This document shows positions 1 through 12,300 of a DNA stretch of 64,000 nt, one piece after another; positions within the stretch are counted from its first letter, which is position 1; each line of letters opens with the position of its first letter. The notes beneath the pieces were generated by a model, which saw only the letters and a list, made by a program, of their open reading frames with translations, was not told the DNA's origin and made no database searches. The position numbers were made by a program, and so were the translations under genes. Source of the stretch: Aselliscus stoliczkanus. Its lineage: Eukaryota > Chordata > Mammalia > Chiroptera > Hipposideridae. The DNA lies in NCBI GenBank assembly GCA_033961575.1, contig CM066728.1, positions 103,926,852 through 103,990,851 of the forward strand. The letters run 5' to 3'.

Positions 1-140
1 TTACCAGAAGCAGCACTGCTGCCTGCATTTCCTACCCACCTAAGGTAGAGTGCTACACCTGACTTCAGACAAAAGTGGCTACAGTTGGGATGGATGCTTT
101 CATTCCTAGTCTTTTATCACCCCCTCCCTCAAACACTCAC

Positions 141-269
141 CTGGGTTTTCAATAAATCCACACATTTACGTAATTTTCCAAACACATTTGAGCCTGTGTA
201 CTTCTCAGGACCAAAACTGTATTGTTGGAGCCAATTACAGCCTTGTGAAAAGAGCAGTTTTTCAGGAAG
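141..269 (-). CDS. OTULINL: OTULINL coding exon 6
   Basis: Acceptor TTTTCAAG, donor CCCAG|GTGAGT, 129 nt (43 codons, residues 169-211). It reads LPEKLLFSQGCNWLQQYSFG followed by PEKYTGSNVFGKLRK, matching human OTULINL. Bases 1-140 are the start of intron 6; the remaining coding exon is outside the window. Confidence 0.95.
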
Positions 270-3200
270 CTTGAAAAGGAAGAAGACGCCAACAACGATT
301 AGTATCTCCACATTTATTGCACACAATTTGGAATATGTCACTGCATATAACTGCATTGCAGCTCTTCATTTAAAAAGACTATAACAGGGCCAGCAGAGTG
401 GCGCGGTGGTTAAGCGCTGGCTTGGGAAGCCAGAGGCCCTGGTTCGGGTCCCACATATGAGGGCCAGTGAGACTTGACACTGCCCTCAAAAAAAAAAAAA
501 AAGGGCCGGCCGAGTGGCACATTGGTTAAGCGCTGGTTTTGGGATGCCAGCGGCCCCGGTTCGGATCCCACATGAGGGCCAGTGACACTGCCCTCTACAG
601 CTAACAACAGCTCCACCTGGAGCTGGGCTGTGCGAGCCCCGGTGATGGTGTGGGCTGCAGCCCCTGCTGCAGTGGGCTGCCGTAGGCTGCAGTGAGTGGC
701 CCGCAGCCAGCGTGAGTGGCTGGCAGCCAAGAGTGAGCTGCCAATAGCCGCGATGAGCGACATCCAGAGGCCAGTGACCGATCTGCCTCATCCGGGAAGA
801 GCGCAATGACGATACCAACAGTGAAGCAACATCCTCCGCAACTAAACTGAAGAACAAGAAGACGGCAACTTGTCTGTTCCCCTTCCCCGATTCCCCAACG
901 CTGTTCCCCTCCACCAATTCCCCAATAAAATCTTTAAAAAAAAAAAAAAAAAAAAAAGACTATAACAATAGCAGTTAAGGAAAAATAATTTTTTTTTTTA
1001 GATTTATGGATTCAGTGATTTGCATAATTTCTTAATTCATAATTTCACAAATGATGAAAACTTAAATATAAGATGAAGTCTACAGAAATTATCTTTTTGG
1101 ATAAAATACTTCCCCAACTTCCTAGATATGTCCCTTTAGAAATTATTTTTAATCAAACAATGTTAGAGCAACGTAGTACAGCTGGGAACACGTGGATTTT
1201 AGGATGATGTGCTCAAAGCCAGCCCTGTCACTCACCAGCTGGGAAATTAAGCAGCCAATTATTTAACCTCTTAGCCTCATCCTCCCCTGAAAATCAGGGC
1301 CAATAAGATCCATCTTACAGGACTCTTGCTGGGATGAAATGCGGTTATGAGAGATGTAAGGATCTGATGCAGGGCATCTCCCACCCAGCTCAGCTCGTGG
1401 AGCCCAGGGTCCCGGTTGTGTTCTGTCCTCAGCAACAAGCAGCAAGGCTAGCACACCGTACACAGGTGACAAGTGTCTGCTAGAGAAAATGAAACTACTA
1501 AAAACAACTCAAAACAAAAAATGTTAAGGGAATAGAACATGTGCGGCTATCCGTGTGCACATGCTTTATATTTCTTTGTTCCTCCATCCTTAAATGGACG
1601 TCCTAGATTAGGCATACTGCAATCAAACTAAAAATTCAGGCTAGTCATCAGGAATGCATTACCCTAGACTGCTAAGAAAATGAAAAAACAAGGCCCAGAG
1701 TGGCAGAAAATATCAGGAGACCACGTATCTCATAAAGCATTTGTATTCAAAATATATGAAGAACTCTCAAAACTCAGTAATTAAAACAACAAAAAACCCA
1801 ATAAGATGGGCAAAACATTTGAACAGCCACTTCTCCAAAAAGATAATATGGATGGCGAATAAGCTCAACATCCTTACTCATCAGGGGAATGCAAACTAAA
1901 AGCACAATGATACTAAACTAAATGCAAACTAAAATACACATCTATCAGAATGGCTGAAACAAACGAACAAAATAATAAACAACAAAAAACCCTGACAATG
2001 CCAAGTGCTGGTAAGAATGTGGAGCAACTGGAGTGCTTAGAAGGTACTGGTAGGAATGTAAAATGGCAGAGCCACTTTGGAAAAGGGTTTGGTAGGTTCT
2101 TATAAAGTTAAACATATACCTACCAGATGACCCAGCAATGTTGCTCCTGGGTATTTACCCAAAAGGAACGAAAACTTAGGTTCATACAGAATCCTGCATC
2201 AGAACATTGATCACAGCTTTATTCAACTGCAAACAATCCAGGTGTGGATAAGCAAACTGTGTCCTGCTCATGTCAAGGAATACCACGCACCAGCACAAAG
2301 GCAGGAACCACAAATTCACAGAAGCACTGGGACGAACTGCAAATGCATGATGCTAACTAAGGAAAAGACCTCGATTCAAAAGGCTACACATTGGATGATC
2401 TCATTGATATGACATTCTGGAAAAGGCAAAACTGCAGAGACAGAAGACATATCAGTGGCTGCCAGGGGCTGAGTGTGAGAGGAGGGTTGACTATAAAGAG
2501 AAACAAGGGATCTCTGGGCAGTAGTTACACACTGTATGAGTTTGTCAGGACTCGAGTAACTGTAGCGTAGAAAAGTGAATTTTAGTAGACCATCTTACTT
2601 ATTATAAAGGACAGATCCTTAAGAAAAGATGGTAGCATTAATAGCAAACTAAACTGAGTATGACTATCCTTCCGAGATGGTTTATTTGCAAACTGACATG
2701 AGAGACAGAGGACCTGGCCAAAGAAACTCGCAGAGTTCTTTCAGTCTCAGGACGCCCATAGAAGACCCAAGGCATCTGTGTCAGCATTATCGTCAAGGTG
2801 ACAGTTTGCGCATTTCCAGGGTGAGGACATACCTTAACGATGTCTTTTTCTTTCATCCAGGAAGGAAAAGAGAGGCCGTGGCTGAATATCTGAAACAACA
2901 CCGATCTGAGTGCGTCATAGTGGTCTTTCTTGACTTGTCGAACGCATTTAATGTGACGCCGCCAGAACAGCTCCTCATAAGCCTATGAGCACAAAAAGAG
3001 AACCCTGCTTTCTCCTTCTACTGGATAAGAGAACACGGATGTGAATTAAACGTACTTTCAGTGGGGCGTTCCTTCCAAATAGTGTGGACAACAGTAAAAC
3101 AATGATCAGGTAGGAATGTGACCACACGTCATTTTAAAGTGACTTGTGTGTGTATAGAGACTGTGCCATGCTATTTTAGATGATAAGTTCCAGGAAGCCC

Positions 3201-6200
3201 AGCAGACTCAGGGAATGTCATTTTGGGGAGATCGTGGCTATAACTCAACCACAGTGAAAGCTACTGCATACTCAAGACCATGAAAGGACTACGTGAAATG
3301 TACCGCCCACTTTTTTTTTTTCCTTTCGCTAGGGACGAGGTTGGGCAGCCTTGCGGGGCATATTTACTAAGATTGGTCCAATGGAAAGTTCTAAAAAATC
3401 CTCAAAAGATTTTTGCCAAGGGGCCCGACCCCTTCCAGGACAGAGGTGCTCCTGCCTGTGCAGAGGCTCGCAGGCCTGGCCAGGGGACAGCTGAGAAGAG
3501 TACAACGCTTGAGTTTTCTGAACTCACAGGCTGAATCTACCCAAGTTCTCGAAGCACTCGCTCTAAAGGAAAGGCGCAAAATCCCCGTCTAGCAGCTGTC
3601 TGGCTTTTAAACGAGAGCCGGAGTGGTTCCTTACGTCACATTTGGGGCTAGCTGATTTCTGGATCCATAAAGCAGCACGGAAGGTTTGTTTCCTGAATTT
3701 CACATACAAATTCTCCATCCTCCAGGACCGTACACACAGACATACCTTCCTCATAAGCTTGGCACGCGGCGTGTCCCCTTTCCACTCTCTTGCACAGTAA
3801 CTGAGTAAATCAACTTCCGCCTCCACACTGAGGTTCCCTGGACCAAATCAAAAATAAAAGGTAGTTAATTTCCCCTTTCCTCCTCCTGCTTGGACCCTCT
3901 CTGCATCTTAAAGGAAATATGTGCATGAAAATATTTACTTTTGAATTTTCTCTGCAGATATCCAATCCACCTAAAAGGTAAAGGAAACCATAATATCAAC
4001 ATTCTACCTTGATAACAAGGGTGTTTTAGAAATGTAATGATACAACCACCTACCATCTCAGCCGGTGCCCTAAATATAAATGCAGCCTCCGGAAGTAACA
4101 GAGCGCAGCAGCCAGAAGCGAAACTGCCACCATCACAGAGCCCCTCGCCAGTCTCCACGCTGCGTCTAAGGCGTGGCTTGTGAGTAGTGTCCAAGAGTGA
4201 ACTTGGTCATTTCCTACAAAAATTTAAAAACTTTTAAAATCACATCACAATTACACAAACCTGCTTTGTTAAAGGGGGAAAAAAGACAGACTGGATAATT
4301 TTTACCTGCACAGTGTCTATTGTTGATTTACATACACATTTTTTAAAGCATTCAAGAATTAAAGGAACATCCAGTTCTCCTATAACTGGTGTCATATACA
4401 AGAGTATCTTTGTTCCCCAAATTCAAAAGGAATCGTGAACATAGAGAGTGTGGGTTTCTGAATCCCTCAAACCTGAACTGAAAACCTGCTTCTCCTGCTT
4501 ACGTAGTTAGTTGTGTGGCTATGGGGAACTTCAATTCTCTTATCCTGAGTTGTCTGGATGGTAAAATGGGGGTAAAATACTGCCCTCCCTGGGGAAGGAC
4601 AGAGAAAGCAGGACTTAAGACCCAGCCATGCCCTGTGCTGGGCATCTGCTGAGTCCAAGAACGATGCCAGGGGTTCTGCTTGGCATGGCACGGAGCTCAG
4701 GGTGGGATGGCGTAGGGGTGGGGGGGCTGTCACACCAGGGAACTCCAGTGATGCCGCCACCATCCACCTCTGCCCACTCTGATGTTCTGAAATCAGCATG
4801 GGCCAGAACATACGCAATCACCTTACCACACAGAACGGGTGACTCAGACAAGCAGGCACAGACATCATTTCCAGAAAGCGGTCCACTTAGAAGAAGACTG
4901 GCACGACAGCGGTGTATGAGCTGCTGTGGTGTACGCCCCCCTCCTGACTTGGCTGGAGGCGAGTGAACTGGCTGGAGAGCTCAAACTGGGTACCTGCAAT
5001 CTTTCGTTGTGTGCAGTAGATTCCTAATCATATTTTGCTTGAGCACGTAAAATGCTAAAGTACAAACGAGGAAGAGGGCTTCTGGACAATGGCCAAACCT
5101 CCTGGGGTCCACAGGATGTGGTCCAGGGAAGTTCCAATGCTTAACTGCGGTAAAAGGCTCGTTAACTTAGAATCTACACTTTTCGCATTTTTGATCATCT
5201 TTGGTATGCATGTACACTCTCAATAAGGAATTTACCAGTAGACAAAGAAACCAAAAAAGGTACCAGAAAATAAAACTACATATACTTTTATTTATTAAAA
5301 AGGACATTTTCAAACACAGGGGCGAACTGTTTAGAACTAATTAGCTAGTCGTTATAGATTTACCCCTACTGAGAAATTTAATAAAACTTTTTATAAATTG
5401 TTTAAAAATGTAGAGCCATGCTATCTTTACACATATAATTTAGACTTTTATTAATTTAGTCTGATTTCCCAACTTTGAAAATTCTAACATATGGAAATAT
5501 TTTTAGTAAATGCTTAAATTCACAGAAGAACTAGAATTTTCTCTATGTGATATACATATCTTCTAATGTAGTCATAAACATTTTCTAGAACAATGGAATA
5601 TTGTAGGATTTTACTGTTTGTTTTTTCTCTTCATATCAACTGCACATCAAATTATAAGTTGGATATCTTTTCACATCACTACATATAGATCTATGTTATT
5701 CTTTTTAAAGAATGCATAATATTTCAGTATGAAGCTAGACCATCATATACATAACCACTGCCTTACGGATAAACGTTCGATTATTTCCATTTTTCACTCT
5801 CACAACCATGGCTGAGACAAACATTCTCTTCCAGCAGCCCCCGTGGCTCACGGCAGCTTTTAGGATAATTTCAAGAGGAGGAAACTCTGGGTCAAAGGTG
5901 TGCGCAGCTTTAGTTTTGACAGGTGTCACCAAAGTGCCTTCTAAAACAACACTGCCAATTAGAGCTCCCCACCCCGTGTTGGAGGGTGTCTGTTTCCCTG
6001 AATCCCCACCCTGGTTATGATGCCCCACTTTCTCTGCCTTTCCGCGTCTCACACTCACACTTGTTCCCGTGTGAACAGACTCTCAGAGCCTCTGCCTACT
6101 TCCCGCTGAGCGGTGCTCGTCTGTGTGGACTTGGAGGGCCAGCAGTCTGGGGGGGGGGGCTGGCTGCTGCCCCCTCCGTGGGGCACTGCTCTCATTTGTC

Positions 6201-6342
6201 ACTGACTCCTTCCACCTGCTGCATTCCTTTAAGTTACCACCTGGCCCCTCAGGGCATTTGATTTGAGATCCCGAACCAGGGCTTTCTCCTGAGCATGAGG
6301 CCTTCTCTCCCCGGGACCCACTATAGCCCATGGTTCTCCCCA

Positions 6343-6380
<38 letters not shown>

Positions 6381-9300
6381 CCCTAGCCTTCTGCCCACAG
6401 CCTCAAAATTAGACCCCCTCCTACAACTCAAGGAACGGTGATAGGATCACTTACCAGAAAGACACACATGAGGCCCCATCCTCCCTCCCAGGAAAGCCTA
6501 CAACACAAGCCTGCACTCTCGGCCGCCCTCCACCTAATGTGCCCACAGGTTTTGGTCAAGTAATTCAAACCATGAAGGGCCAGGGAGCATAACTGTGGGG
6601 GCTGGTGCGGGTACCAGGGGGCGATCTGGTGGTGGCACTCATGAAGTCACACGAGAGCAGGCTGCTCCCTTCACTCCCTGCCGCCCTGGCCTGGCTGCAT
6701 GGCCACATCCCAGACCTCGTGGTTGTGACAAAAAGCCCGTTCCTGGTAGGGACACCCACCGCGCAGAGGTGCTCACTGGCGGCAGTATCGGGAGCGGGGC
6801 TTCCAGGTCAAAGGAGAGGAAGGAAGGAGAGCGTTTTTGTAAGAAGAATGGCCCCCCCGACCGTCAGAACAGCTAGTTTGAGCGTTGCTGTGCGCCAGGC
6901 CCAGGCATGATCTCATTTGCTCCTGCAAACGCGGCGGCCGGGGTGTCAGAAGGCCCTGCCCAGTCACTGGGCGAGTGACTTCGCCTCCCTCAGCTTCTGT
7001 TTCTTGACCTAGTGCTGGACACGCCATGTCACAGTGCTTGGGACACAGAGAGGGCTCGGTGCAAGCTCACTGTTACTACGGTTACTGCGGGATGACCGGG
7101 AAGCCTGGCGGTATCTGCCTGGTACAGCCGCTGTGTCAGTTGAAGGAAATGTTGGGAAAGCTGAGTATGCCATCTGGCTTACCTAAGTACCTAGGAAATG
7201 GTCGTTATTTTTATTGCCATTACTCCAATCACCCTTATTTTGCAGGTGAGGAAATTGCAAGAGAGAGAGATGTAACAAGTGGTCAAGGCGGAACTCAGAG
7301 AAGGGGTGATGGGATGCCAGCAGCTCATCACCTACCTCTCCTGCCCTTGGGTTGTGCAGCTGAGGACACCTTCAAATCAGCTTTGCTACAACGAGGGCAT
7401 GCAGATTTTAAAAGGGGAATTAAAAAAAAAATGTCTTCCTGCATGTGTCAGTAAACTGGAGGGCAACTCAAAACCAGCAGAGAAGACCACAAACGAGGAG
7501 CCTAGCAAAACGCTATCCTGATCAGAACTTTGATCTCATGAGTCTAATCTCATTTCCCCCAATACAGCAGAGAGCAGATAAAATTTTCCATGTCAGAATC
7601 TTCCCCAGGGCCCCCTTCTGCCAGCGTGCCAATGGTCCACCTACTCCCCCCCGCCCCAAGAGAAGCCCTCTGCAGACCAGGGAACTGGCCTCACGGGATG
7701 CTGACGGGACTAGCAGCAAGGGCGAGAAGGTTCTACCACCAGGGATTCGTCCATTCAACATCACAAAAGGGGACTGAGAACAAGGCAGCAAACAAGGGGA
7801 TGTGGGTGGCAGGAGGTTTTGGCAACAAAAAAATCTCCAGAAAGTGAGAGTTGCAAGTGACAGCAAACAAAAGCACTGTGAGGAATTACGGATTTGGTCC
7901 TTTTCAATGGTCGTCAAGAGGCAAAAAACCCGAAATTTCTTTTGAATCCTTTTGGACGGGACCACCTGGGCGGTGGCTGAAATGAGGCTCTATGTTAAAC
8001 CCTGCGCATTTCTATTCTATTGCCACGTGCATTAAGGGGGTCTCATGCATCCCGAGGCAGCAGCAGCACTAAGATATGCCCAGGGACCCCCACCCGTACC
8101 ATCAGAGGTCATATGTAGGTGGTTATGGCATCTCCCAGGAATTACATCAGGACCTCCCAAAATCAGCAACGTGGCTTTCTGAAACTAAAGTCTGATCTGT
8201 GATCACTCAGATGATACATGGCACGTGGGGACACTGACTAGAACTGAAAAAAAAAAACAAAAACCATTTTTTGTGGTAAAATTCTACTTAGAATTTTTTT
8301 TCCATTCTCTAAACTATACAAGAGCTGAAATAATTCAAACATTCAAACAGGAAACCAAAAAGAAAAAAACAAAAAGCCTGAAAACAAAACTAAAAGACAC
8401 TGAAGAGCCGGAAACGGAGTGATTATACAGACGGCAGCCCTACAGGGGGCCCGAGGCTCAAGCTCATGGAAACTCCTCAATGTCTGGTTCACCTCCAAAA
8501 CTCCCGGGGTGTTCCCAATCAGACAGCCAACCCTTTACTACCTCTGCTCCCCCACGGATGCCGCACTGTGTCACCTAGCTCCACCCCAGATCTTACACCG
8601 GGCGCAGCACCAGATCAGCGTGCTTCTCTCCACACAGCGCCACTGTCCCGTGTCCAGCCTGGTGACCCCCTCTTGATATGGAGGTGATGCATCAAGGGCC
8701 ATCGAACGGGCCACGAAGGGGGAAATGAGGCCTGAGCTAAGACATGAGGGCACTTTAATTTAGATGTCTGAGAGAGCAGAGGGAATGAGGACCTATACAT
8801 GCATTAAAATCATCTTGTTAAAGAAAGTAAGGTAAAAAACACTAAATTTAATTTAATAAATACTTCTATCAGCTGTATTTTTATTTAATAAATACTGCCT
8901 ACAGTTGAAGACATGCAACTGTAACCCGTCATATGAATACCGGTGCTTCTATCCACTGCAGTGGCATCTTTCGGTCCATCGGCAGGAGATGGAAGAGTGG
9001 CTTAAGGAGCAAGGGGCGGGGTGGGGAAGGCGGCCAGCCCGACAGCTGTACCCTCTCCCTGTGGCAAGAGGACAGAGGATGGAGGTGGGGTGCAAAGGGG
9101 AGGCACAGACATGTCAGAGGGGTCGGGTAAACTTTCCCGCCTGTTCTGGCCTGTGTCGTGTGCAGACACCACTTGCCTTGAAACAGTGAATGTGGCTTTC
9201 GGATAATTCTGATCCAGGGCGGGCAGGGCCGCAGAGAGGAGTAAGCTGAGGCCAAGTGGGACCGCGGGCAGCGAAGGGCCTGGAGGGGCTTACGCTTCTC

Positions 9301-12300
9301 TTTCCCAGGCGGGCTGGGCGCTGGGCTGGCAGGCAGTGCGGCGACGTGGAAGACACATGGCCTGCCCCGGCGCCCGCGGTCTGGTTATATATGATGCCCG
9401 CCCGTCAGCAAGGCCCACCAGTCAGCTTGGCCAGGCCCAGAGGTGTCAGGACCCTGGTGTCAGGGTCTGGCCGGGACGCAGGCTAACGCAGGCCCTATGG
9501 GCTGGGTGCCCAGGGGCAGGCAGCCCTCCATTCCCTAGTGGGTCCCTTTCTCAGAGGTTAGCTCTGAGAAACTCAGAGGCGCAAGAATAAAGCAAAACAT
9601 CGTCCATGAATCCCAACGAACGAACTAAGCTACATGCGAGCAGAACGATCAACATGCGGAACAAATCCTGTTGGGTCATCAAAGTTCCTAAATAATTTGG
9701 AGCCCTGGCAGAAACTCGGGCTTCTGAAACGCTCGGCGCCGCTCTGTGGGGCTGGGTACGTGCACTGGTCGTGGTTCTTACCAAACCACGGGGTAGCTGG
9801 CTGTTTGTCTAGCAGTTATGGGGGAGATATTCAGAACGTATTCTCTTCATAAATCTTTGAAATGATGAGGTCTTTCTGGTATTCGCTCCGCTCGCCTAAG
9901 AAGCGAGTCTTCCCCTGAGGAAAGGGCTGGGGCCCCCAACAGCAAGATCAGTATCGCCGAGGAAGACAACCGCCACGTGAAAGGTTTTTATCTTCACAGC
10001 CATGACCAGGAGGACACTCAACTGAACCCCGTCCTGCAGCTACGTAAGCTCTGAACACAACCCCCACAGGCCTGGCCTTGTTTTACCCTCGGCTCCTGTC
10101 AGTAATACAACAGGAAGCTAGCTGCTCCTTGCCAAACGCGGGGAGCGTGCGTGTGTGTTTAACAACATCATAGCTCCGAGTTTTCTTCCTTTACTGGGCA
10201 CATCTCCAGGAGTGTTAAATGCAACCCATCTCTTTAAAGGTAAGTTTATGCTTCTAATCATGCGGAGCGGTTTTAAAAGCCACCCAGCTATGAAGCCTGC
10301 AGGCGAGACAGGCTCCTCCCAAAGAGCACACTGGAACCTCTTCTCCCAGAAAGCCCGCGACTGCACGGTCACCTCATCCAGCGGGCAGCCTCCCTGGCCG
10401 GGGGCTTTCAGAACAGGCCCAGGAATGTCTTCATTCTGCTGTGTTCTAGCTGCGGGACTCAGACAAATCACTTAGCCTCAATGATCCCCAAAAGTGTCCC
10501 CAGTGGCGGAGACCAACAGTGATAACAGGGGGCTGGAACAAACTAAACACCAATAGCCACAAGAGAGAGCCTAATCCCAAATGGCAACTCTCGGCTCAGT
10601 CACCCATCTTGTCACCGACCAGTGTGTACAAACCGCTCCCTCTTATGGGAGTCCATTTCCTTCTCTGGAATGCTTCTCTCGTGACTGACCAACATCTATC
10701 ATCGTTCTATGAGCATAGATGAAGCGCTCTTACAGACCTGGCCCTGTGCCAAGCTGATGCTACAGCTGTGAAGGCAACCGACGGGGCTCTCCTGGCAGAT
10801 GTGTTTGGAGCACGGCCAAGGCAACGGCCCCGAGGCAAGGACGGGGCCCACTCCGCACAGGAACCTGACCGAGGCCTGCCCCAGAGAAGGCTCCCCCTGG
10901 GATGTGAGGCAGAGCTGAGGCCCAGACGACGGATAGGAGCGCACAGGCCGGGAGAGCAGCGCAGGCTGGCGAGGCTCAGCAGGGCCTTTTGATGCTGATG
11001 TTCAACTGAAGAGCAAGGAAAGCCCCCGAAGGGTTTTAAGCAAGAGGCTGATGTGATCAGATCTGCAACCACAGCTTAAATCGTTACTGCGTGGGGTCAT
11101 GAGGAACGACCGATGTCTCTTCTGTATGACAGCCTTTTAAACCTTTCACAGAATCACAGAATGCTTTGGGCAGAAGGGGCTGGGATCCCACTTCTGTCCA
11201 AAGCCGGATTCTCAGCAGAACCACTCCCTCCGCGCTCTGTCCACACTGCGGCTGGGGTCCGTGTATTCATGATGTGTCCCCTACAGGCCTGAAAGCACCT
11301 TTAAGGGGAAAGCTGAATCTGAATTCACTGTGGACCCGGACATCTGATGAGCTGTCACACGCTCGCCTCATCTCTGAGCTGAAGAACCCTAAGCCCAGAG
11401 AAAGCAAGAAGTTCTGACTCAAGGGCAGTGCCCTTCGAACTAAGAACTGCCTTCCCTGAGGGAATCCCATCCAAGAATTCAAAACAATTAAAAAGCACAA
11501 ACTTAGAAGGCAGCTATTATTTCCACTGTGCCTGTTTTCTTCTAAACATGACCGTTCTTTCAACTGGTTCTCACATGACATGGTTTGCAGGGGTCTCCTC
11601 ATTGTCCCAGTCACCCTTCTCTGAACCCATTCCACACGTAAAGTGAGTCCCCACATCAGAACACAATGTCCCGCGTGTGACCAAACCAGGAGAGCATTCA
11701 ATAACAGGACCACCTCGTCATTCTTGACCAGGGGTCAGCAAGCTTTCTGTTTGGGGTCAGAGGGTAAGCAGTTTAGGCTTTGCCAGCCATCTGGTCTCTG
11801 TCCCAACTACTCAAATCTGCCCTGACGGAGTGAAAGCAGCTATTAGACAATACACACCGGAGCTGTGTTCCCAGAGAACTCTTATTTATGGACACTGAGA
11901 TTTGAATTTCATATAAGTGGCACGTGTCAGAAAATGCTATTTCTTTTTTGATTTTTTACGACCATTCTTAGGTCGTAAGCCATGTAACAGCTGAAGAAGA
12001 GCACACACTGCAATATACAGGTGATGAATTATAGAATCACATACTTGAAACTCATACAATATTACCAACCAATGTCATCCCAATAGACTAAATTTGAAAA
12101 TAAAACAAAAACTGGGCCCGCTGAGTGGCGCAGTGGTTAAGTGCTGGCTTGGGAAGCCAGCAGCCCCGGTTCAGGTCCCACATATGGGGGCCAGTGACAT
12201 TACCCTCAAAAAAAAAAAACAACCAAAACTGAGTGGGGCAGATATGGTCCAGGGGCTGTGGTTTGCCGAACCTCATTCTAGGTGATACATTCAAACTGGT

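Larger units (their letters stand above)
270..2832 (-). other. OTULINL: OTULINL intron 5 (contents)
   Basis: 2.56 kb intron. It holds a SINE dimer (387-957), a MIR-like fragment (about 1195-1400) and an old L1 tail (about 1665-2610). I see no other gene or structured RNA in it. Confidence 0.8.

Noticed and set aside
503..570. tRNA genes (A and B boxes with tRNA-like heads), here and at the other SINE sites
   Set aside because: Each head continues into a SINE body with an A-tail and target-site duplications, and does not fold into a full cloverleaf on reading.
3865..4194. 109-codon minus-strand frame spanning OTULINL exons 2 and 3
   Set aside because: It reads exon 2 in the wrong frame and runs through an intron; only its WIGYLQRKFK part is real exon 3 sequence.
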